From Leptospira ryugenii (GTDB taxonomy: Bacteria; Spirochaetota; Leptospiria; Leptospirales; Leptospiraceae), in the NCBI RefSeq assembly GCF_003114855.1, contig NZ_BFBB01000009.1:186001-250000 (forward strand): a DNA stretch of 64,000 nt, read 5' to 3'. Positions 63,266-64,000 of the stretch are shown piece by piece. Below the pieces are notes generated by a model. That model had not been told where the DNA came from. It worked only from the letters and a program-made list of their open reading frames with translations, and did not search any database. The position numbers were made by a program, and so were the translations under genes. Each line of letters begins with the position of its first letter. Within the stretch, counting starts at the first letter, position 1.

Positions 63266-64000
63266 TTATCTACAATTTCCTTGAGGGTGTGGTATCCTAT
63301 TCTTCTTTCGCATATCCTCTGCCGTCATACCATAATCTGGATCAACTTTTACCCAATTTTCATGATTCTCTCTTATTTTCTGGATACGATCTTCATGCCT
63401 TTTTATAAAGTCTTTCACAAGCATATTATTGAGAAAATCTTCAAAATCATTTATTGTCCACCAAACCGAATGACATGCGATCATTTTTTCTGTGCTGACT
63501 TTTTCTAATAAATCAACAAATTTCTCATCTTGATCTGTGATTCTATAATAGAACAAAATTTCTTCTTTATCACTCCCTGCACCATTGTTTTTTTCAAATA
63601 TTCTCTTTGAAATAAGTTTCTCTATTATTTCATTTGCTTCGTCTTTAAAGCCAAGAAAAAACAAACACTTTGCTTTTTGAATTTTCTGATCGAAAATCAT
63701 TTTTTCAAGTCCGACCATTGGAGGGAATACTTCCTCTGGGCTAACTTTTTCTCTTCTGTGTCGCTCCATTTTCTTTTCGGTTTCTTTGATACCAAGTTCA
63801 ATGTATTCTAATCCTTTGTCATATTGCTTTAACAACTGAAAACAAACACTAATTGATTCATAGTAGACCTGGATTAAGGAATCTTTGTCTCCGATCTTTT
63901 CTAGTTTTGCCAAAGAATAGCCGCAGGCTCTTCGGAGTAAAAACTCGTATCGCTCATCAGAACCAAGAACATAATAATAATATTCTAAATCATTTAAATT
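63266..64000 (-). CDS. Probable TPR-like protein, cut by the window edge
   Basis: The frame is open through the last base of the window, so only about 244 C-terminal residues are seen. It is helical, with repeated pairs such as DSLIQVYYESISVCFQLL, YDKGLEYIELGI and KAKCLFFLGFKDEANEII, which follow the spacing of tetratricopeptide repeats. The TTG at 63913 is not needed as a start. No enzymatic motif is seen. It is probably a protein-protein interaction scaffold of unknown partner. Confidence 0.7.
   Translation of the reverse strand, partial: NLNDLEYYYYVLGSDERYEFLLRRACGYSLAKLEKIGDKDSLIQVYYESISVCFQLLKQYDKGLEYIELGIKETEKKMERHRREKVSPEEVFPPMVGLEKMIFDQKIQKAKCLFFLGFKDEANEIIEKLISKRIFEKNNGAGSDKEEILFYYRITDQDEKFVDLLEKVSTEKMIACHSVWWTINDFEDFLNNMLVKDFIKRHEDRIQKIRENHENWVKVDPDYGMTAEDMRKKNRIPHPQGNCR

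Noticed and set aside
1..64000. CRISPR arrays, tRNA or rRNA genes, insertion sequences, prophage
   Set aside because: I saw no regularly spaced repeats, no tRNA cloverleaf with a T-arm consensus in the gaps, no rRNA landmarks, and no transposase, integrase or phage structural gene.

Overview
The window looks like a chromosomal segment of a Leptospira species. It is AT-rich (roughly 40% GC by eye), densely packed, and rich in spirochaete-style lipoproteins. It carries an LruC-type lipoprotein, a probable Lsa36-family surface protein and a small cysteine-rich lipoprotein of a type I associate with Leptospiraceae. The species is not determined. No rRNA, tRNA, complete insertion sequence, prophage or CRISPR array was found. 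Both ends cut through genes.

Layout. 1-3.2 kb: a partial unknown gene, then a lipid-type cluster (SDR, DUF1295 membrane reductase, cyclopropane-synthase-family methyltransferase). 3.1-8.0 kb: DEAD-box helicase, a lipoprotein-like MsrB, a nucleotidyltransferase with a small partner, an unknown lipoprotein, and an EpmB-type radical SAM aminomutase. The aminomutase is divergent from efp at 8.1 kb. 8.6-15.3 kb: mtnB, two SDRs, a large unknown protein, CorA and an M61 peptidase. 15.3-15.54 kb: a gene-free stretch with a promoter, a near-perfect Shine-Dalgarno, an 18-codon ORF and competing RNA hairpins. 15.5-21.3 kb: VOC protein, small lipoprotein, DMT transporter, Lsa36-like protein and a chemoreceptor. 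21.3-28.1 kb: an ArsR-methyltransferase fusion (SahR-like) whose start codon lies in a 32-bp perfect palindrome, followed by ahcY, ferredoxin, metH and a small ORF. This is one S-adenosylmethionine-cycle unit. 28-38 kb: exported protein, phosphofructokinase, PP2C phosphatase with argB, nitrilase, hydrolase with alr, class V aminotransferase and a BASS transporter. 38-43.8 kb: L33, a DksA-like protein, an O-antigen-ligase-like membrane protein, an AMP-binding enzyme and the LruC-like lipoprotein. 43.9-56.6 kb: GGCT-like protein, menG/ubiE, ExbB/ExbD, a histidine kinase with a response-regulator phosphatase, dinB, esterase, phosphatidyltransferase, DUF547, OsmC, a large adenylate cyclase and SthA. 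56.7-64 kb: ECF sigma with a FecR protein and a HAMP protein, a chemoreceptor fused to a SpoIIAA-like domain, a thioesterase/TetR divergent pair with twin operators, two unknown lipoproteins and a truncated TPR-like gene.

How the parts connect. The clearest unit is the methyl cycle: SAH is hydrolysed by AhcY, homocysteine is remethylated by MetH, a ferredoxin sits where a reductive-activation partner would be useful, and a SAH-type regulator leads the operon. Signalling genes are unusually dense, which fits an environmental or motile spirochaete: two PP2C phosphatases, one histidine kinase, one cyclase, two chemoreceptors and one ECF sigma/FecR pair.
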